Below are positions 61,242-64,000 of a stretch of 64,000 nt of DNA, piece by piece. Each line of letters opens with the position of its first letter. Position 1 is the first letter of the stretch. The position numbers were made by a program, and so were the translations under genes. Where the stretch lies: positions 7,464,026 through 7,528,025 of the forward strand of contig JAAHII010000001.1 of assembly GCA_010671905.1 (NCBI GenBank). Direction: 5' to 3'. The stretch comes from Leptolyngbya sp. SIOISBB (GTDB lineage: Bacteria; Cyanobacteriota; Cyanobacteriia; Phormidesmidales; Phormidesmidaceae). The notes beneath the pieces were generated by a model that saw only the letters and a list, made by a program, of their open reading frames with translations, searched no databases and was not told the origin of the DNA.

Positions 61242-61338
61242 AAAAGAGGTGCCAGCGACCAGTGATGAAAGTCTCGGTTTTAAGGATACTGGGTGTTCTC
61301 GGGGTTGCTCAGGAAAAATGCCAGAAATGTGCCAAACT

Positions 61339-61363
61339 GCAGCGCTAATTTACAAAGCGCTGC
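61339..61363 (-). terminator. Hairpin downstream of rluD
   Basis: GCAGCGCT (61339-61346) pairs with AGCGCTGC (61356-61363) with a 9-nt loop; the arms extend with weak pairing of TTTGGC/GCCAAG-type flanks. Located ~100 nt after the rluD stop. No clear T-run. Confidence 0.4.
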
Positions 61364-61460
61364 TTGGCAGGCCGCTCCTTCCGCGTTCTAACCTGGCTTG
61401 ACTGAGCTACAGCAAAAGCTTGACTGGATTGGCTTGCATGACGATATTGGATGTTGCCGC

Positions 61461-62378
61461 TTACCCCGATTGCTGGCGATTACGGAGCACGGTGAGCAGT
61501 TTGGTGAAATGGGACGGCAGCGGGGCGATCGCGGTCACCATTTCTTCTGTTGCCGGATGTCGTAGCGTGAGCTTTTCGGCGTGGAGTGCTTGCCCTGGCA
61601 GATTGACCCCCACCGAGCGACCGGCTCCGTAAATCGGATCGCCTACCATCGGATGTTTCATGTGCAGACAATGAACCCGAATTTGGTGCGTGCGTCCCGT
61701 CTCTAACCGGAAGCGCATTAGGGTAAAGTTGCCTAGCCGTTCTTCAATTTGCCAGTGGGTGACCGCTTCTCGTCCACTTTTGTGCAGCGGCACGATCGCC
61801 TGTTTTTTGCGATCGTGGGGATGGCGACCAATGGGTGCATTGACTGTCCCACTCGCTTCGGGGGGCACCCCATGAATGACCCCTAGGTATTCTCGTCGAG
61901 CGGTTTTCGCCTTCATTTGGGCCTGCAGATCTTTATGCGCCAGTTCTGACTTCGCGACCACGATCGCGCCGGTTGTGTTCTTATCCAACCGATGGACAAT
62001 GCCCGGACGTTCTACGCCACCAATGCCCGTGAGTTGATCGCCACAATGGGCCAACAGTGCATTTACTAGCGTGCCGTCCATATTGCCGGGAGCTGGATGC
62101 ACCACCATCCCCGCCGCTTTGTTCACAATGACGAAATGCGTGTCTTCGTAGAGGATGTCTAGGGGAATTGCTTCGGCCTTCACCTCCAGCGGTTTAGTGG
62201 CGGGAATGGTGACAGCGATCTCATCGCCGACCTGTACAGCGGCTTTTTTGTTGGTGCAAATAGTGCCATTCAGCGTCACATATTCCCAATCGATCAGCTT
62301 TTGTACCCGATTGCGAGATAAGTCAGACAAGTTAGCCGTCAACCAGCGATCGAGCCGAGCCGGTTCCGCTGTTGCCAC
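61461..62378 (-). CDS. rluD: Ribosomal large subunit pseudouridine synthase
   Basis: 305 residues. S4 domain (RVQKLIDWEYVTLNGTICTN), then pseudouridine synthase fold: VHPAPGNMDGTLVNALLAHC, catalytic Asp in GIVHRLDKNTTGAIVVAKS, KTARREYLGVIHGVP, RLETGRTHQIRVHC. RluD/RluA group; the RluD name follows the full S4 plus catalytic layout but RluA-type specificity is not excluded. Confidence 0.93.
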   Translation of the reverse strand: MATAEPARLDRWLTANLSDLSRNRVQKLIDWEYVTLNGTICTNKKAAVQVGDEIAVTIPATKPLEVKAEAIPLDILYEDTHFVIVNKAAGMVVHPAPGNMDGTLVNALLAHCGDQLTGIGGVERPGIVHRLDKNTTGAIVVAKSELAHKDLQAQMKAKTARREYLGVIHGVPPEASGTVNAPIGRHPHDRKKQAIVPLHKSGREAVTHWQIEERLGNFTLMRFRLETGRTHQIRVHCLHMKHPMVGDPIYGAGRSVGVNLPGQALHAEKLTLRHPATEEMVTAIAPLPSHFTKLLTVLRNRQQSG

Positions 62379-62719
62379 CGTTAACTTTAGAGTCGTGTCA
62401 GGAATGGGCTACCAACAAATTCATCAGATGCAAACTCTAGCACTTTTGGCGATCGTCTTAGCTCAGCCTTTAACTCGCTGACCTTCAGAACACTTGATGA
62501 GAAGCGCGTTTCCTCTACAAATCGTGGATGACGCATCTCGTCCATAGCAATCCCAAAAGCGATCATAGCAGTCAATTTCAGGGAATTTTGGAGACAGCCT
62601 GTAGTTTTTATGAGCACACATCCCTAACCGTTGAGGGTAGAGGTGAATCGATGGCAGTTCCTGTTTCAATTCGGACGAAAAGTGACTTCATCGCGGATTT
62701 ATGTAAGCCGCCACTGTGA
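62379..62719. other. Intergenic region, nothing assigned
   Basis: Divergent gap between rluD and the small membrane protein. It probably holds the rluD promoter. No RNA gene or repeat recognised. Confidence 0.35.
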
Positions 62720-63001
62720 GGGGGCTTTGTCATTCTCCTTATTGGGTTTGGGCCACCCACCTTGATCGCGCTGTTGGTGACACTAGTTGCCATGCTGGTG
62801 GGCCATGGTCAGCTGTTTTTTACCCGTTTTTTAGAGCCTGCCCCCATGTATTTGGTGGTGATGTTTTCACTAAGCATTGTGTGGAATCTGGCCCTGATGC
62901 TGCTGTGGCAGATGAGCATTCGTATTCTCTACATTCCGGCCTGGGCGATTGGCCTTATGGGCATCGTAGTCGGACTCGCGATGTACTTTGGCAAAGTCTG
63001 A
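62720..63001 (+). CDS. Small membrane protein, start uncertain
   Basis: The frame is open from 62720. TTG 62762 is the first usual start, but upstream codons GFVILLIGFGPPTLIAL look coding, suggesting a non-ATG start or a missing base near 62718-62724 (GGGGG run). The rest has three membrane segments: IALLVTLVAMLVGHGQLFF, YLVVMFSLSIVWNLALMLLW, AIGLMGIVVGLAMYFGKV. Unknown family. Confidence 0.6.
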   Translation, partial: GGFVILLIGFGPPTLIALLVTLVAMLVGHGQLFFTRFLEPAPMYLVVMFSLSIVWNLALMLLWQMSIRILYIPAWAIGLMGIVVGLAMYFGKV

Positions 63002-63061
63002 ATAATCCTCCGTGTCGGGGCAGAATAACGATGAACGTTTTTGCCTGGTAAGTCAACAGAT

Positions 63062-63853
63062 TTACTTCGCGGCTTCCTGGATGACTCGAACCAAAACACT
63101 GTACTGATCTATCACGCCGCCAAGCTTGACAATATTCAAGAAACTGGAAAATTTTTGCCCTCTCAAACCTGACATTTTCCATCGTCCCCAAACAAGAGAG
63201 TCTTCATAATTTTCATCTATTAAGGTCCAACCATCTGCTTCGAACTGATTTTTGTAATGCACATAGAGAGTCTGAATTTCGAGCCTGGTTTCTAGGCAAA
63301 TAGAAGTGGCATATTCTTGCTGCGTTCCACCACTAATCAACAAGCGAAAAGCATCTGGTGGATCTAAAAGAGGTGGAAAAGGCAGTAAGTTTAGAACCTT
63401 GACAGTTTCAGTATTAGGATCACTTGAAAGCGTCAACACGACCGTAACTTGACTTGAAGAATCAACTTCACCAGACCAAAATTCAATAGACAACTCAACA
63501 TCTTCAAGCTCATGACAAAACTTCAGAGAACTGCTCAGTCTATTTTTGACCACTTTCGGAGCATGCTTAAATCCCTTATAACTTCCTGGAAAAAGCTCTT
63601 TTTCTACCCAACCACACGATGTCAATTGCTCTCGATAATCGCTCTTCAATGCTTCGATTAGACCGGTTTCACTTAGCACAATACTAAAGTTATCAGGTGC
63701 CAAAATAAAGCTTCCTATAACTTGAGCACAATCCGGTATTGGAAGCTGTACAGTCGTTTCTGTTGGGATTTTATCAAATATTAACCTGACTCCCTCAGGT
63801 AGTCCCAACAGCTGTTGTATTGCAGATAGCTGATGATTTGTTAGTTGTTCCAC
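63062..63853 (-). CDS. Cyanobacterial hypothetical protein
   Basis: 263 residues, GTG start (MEQLTNHQLSAIQQLLGLPE). No signal, no recognised domain. Two halves with similar themes: VLSETGLIEALKSDYREQLT and LETRLEIQTLYVHYKNQFEA, each followed by a W (SCGWVEKEL, DGWTLIDEN). Possibly a duplicated sensor-like fold. Function unknown. Divergent from the adenosine deaminase gene. Confidence 0.6.
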   Translation of the reverse strand: MEQLTNHQLSAIQQLLGLPEGVRLIFDKIPTETTVQLPIPDCAQVIGSFILAPDNFSIVLSETGLIEALKSDYREQLTSCGWVEKELFPGSYKGFKHAPKVVKNRLSSSLKFCHELEDVELSIEFWSGEVDSSSQVTVVLTLSSDPNTETVKVLNLLPFPPLLDPPDAFRLLISGGTQQEYATSICLETRLEIQTLYVHYKNQFEADGWTLIDENYEDSLVWGRWKMSGLRGQKFSSFLNIVKLGGVIDQYSVLVRVIQEAAK

Positions 63854-63869
63854 AATGACAGTTATCTCT

Positions 63870-64000
63870 ATGCTAAATATCGATGCGATGCCAAAGGCGG
63901 AACTCCACCTTCATTTAGAGGGGGCACCACGCTGGTCTACTTTGCGCTCAGCCCATTACAAGCATTACAGCGTAGAGCTGCCTGAAACGCCTCCTTGGCA
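63870..64000 (+). CDS. Adenosine deaminase family, N-terminal part
   Basis: Runs off the right edge. From ATG 63870 (or 63888): MPKAELHLHLEGAPRWSTLR, then HYKHYSVELPETPPW. H-L-H-L-E-G is the metal-binding start of adenosine/adenine deaminases. Divergent from the hypothetical gene at 63062. Confidence 0.85.
   Translation, partial: MLNIDAMPKAELHLHLEGAPRWSTLRSAHYKHYSVELPETPPW

Noticed and set aside
1-64000. CRISPR arrays, tRNA and rRNA genes
   Set aside because: No regularly spaced repeats with unique spacers, and no cloverleaf-like or ribosomal stretch was found by reading; in particular no tRNA lies at the integrase end.

Overview
The window is cyanobacterial chromosome carrying a large integrated mobile element. 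The octamer GCGATCGC (HIP1-like) is frequent throughout. There is a ccmK3/ccmK4-type carboxysome shell gene pair, and most core genes look like those of filamentous Leptolyngbya-type cyanobacteria, though I cannot name the genus. No rRNA, tRNA or CRISPR array was seen.

1-3.5 kb is an AT-richer immunity island. A minus-strand operon encodes a ThsB-type TIR protein, a caspase-like protease with an intact His/Cys dyad, and a 76-aa protein. This TIR plus caspase pairing matches what has been reported as a caspase-dependent Thoeris variant (type IV). Convergent to it is a protein with a CAP12-type TIR-like nucleotide-binding domain, and divergent from that gene is a Pepco-like protein broken by a one-base frameshift.

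4.5-24.1 kb reads as an integrative and conjugative element. It has a relaxosome module (coiled-coil membrane protein, ParA-like ATPase, TraK/MobC-like DNA-binding protein, repeat-rich oriT candidate, MobF relaxase-helicase). A transfer operon on the minus strand runs from an HTH regulator through a T4CP-like ATPase and a peptidoglycan hydrolase to two tiny coupled peptides. A VapE-type primase-helicase follows, then a large serine recombinase that starts 2 nt after the moaE stop codon, so the element probably sits at the 3' end of moaE. An AT-rich three-gene cassette of unknown function (11.0-12.4 kb) is a second candidate immunity module; two of its proteins share the same C-terminal motif.

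24.1-64 kb is mostly chromosomal. It holds moaE, pyrB, a GerMN-like protein, an SLH lipoprotein, a nucleoside hydrolase, ccmK3-ccmK4, an SyrD/PvdE-type ABC exporter beside a cysteine desulfurase-like enzyme, a PEBP protein, an AraC/old-yellow-enzyme pair, two glycosyltransferases, a frameshifted large membrane-anchored protein, a SnoaL/TetR divergent pair, trmFO, azoreductase and LysR, three SDRs with a divergent AraC regulator, two M20-type amidohydrolases flanking a threonine dehydratase-like enzyme, pirin, another SDR, a CPBP protease, a hydrogenase-type maturation protease, rluD, and the start of an adenosine deaminase gene at the right edge.

Four related 130-154 bp elements with terminal inverted repeats (MITE-like) are dispersed through the chromosomal part, and two of them, in opposite orientation, bracket ccmK3-ccmK4. 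Two further repeat families (about 100 bp and exactly 119 bp) occur twice each; the 119-bp family links the mobile element to the chromosome.
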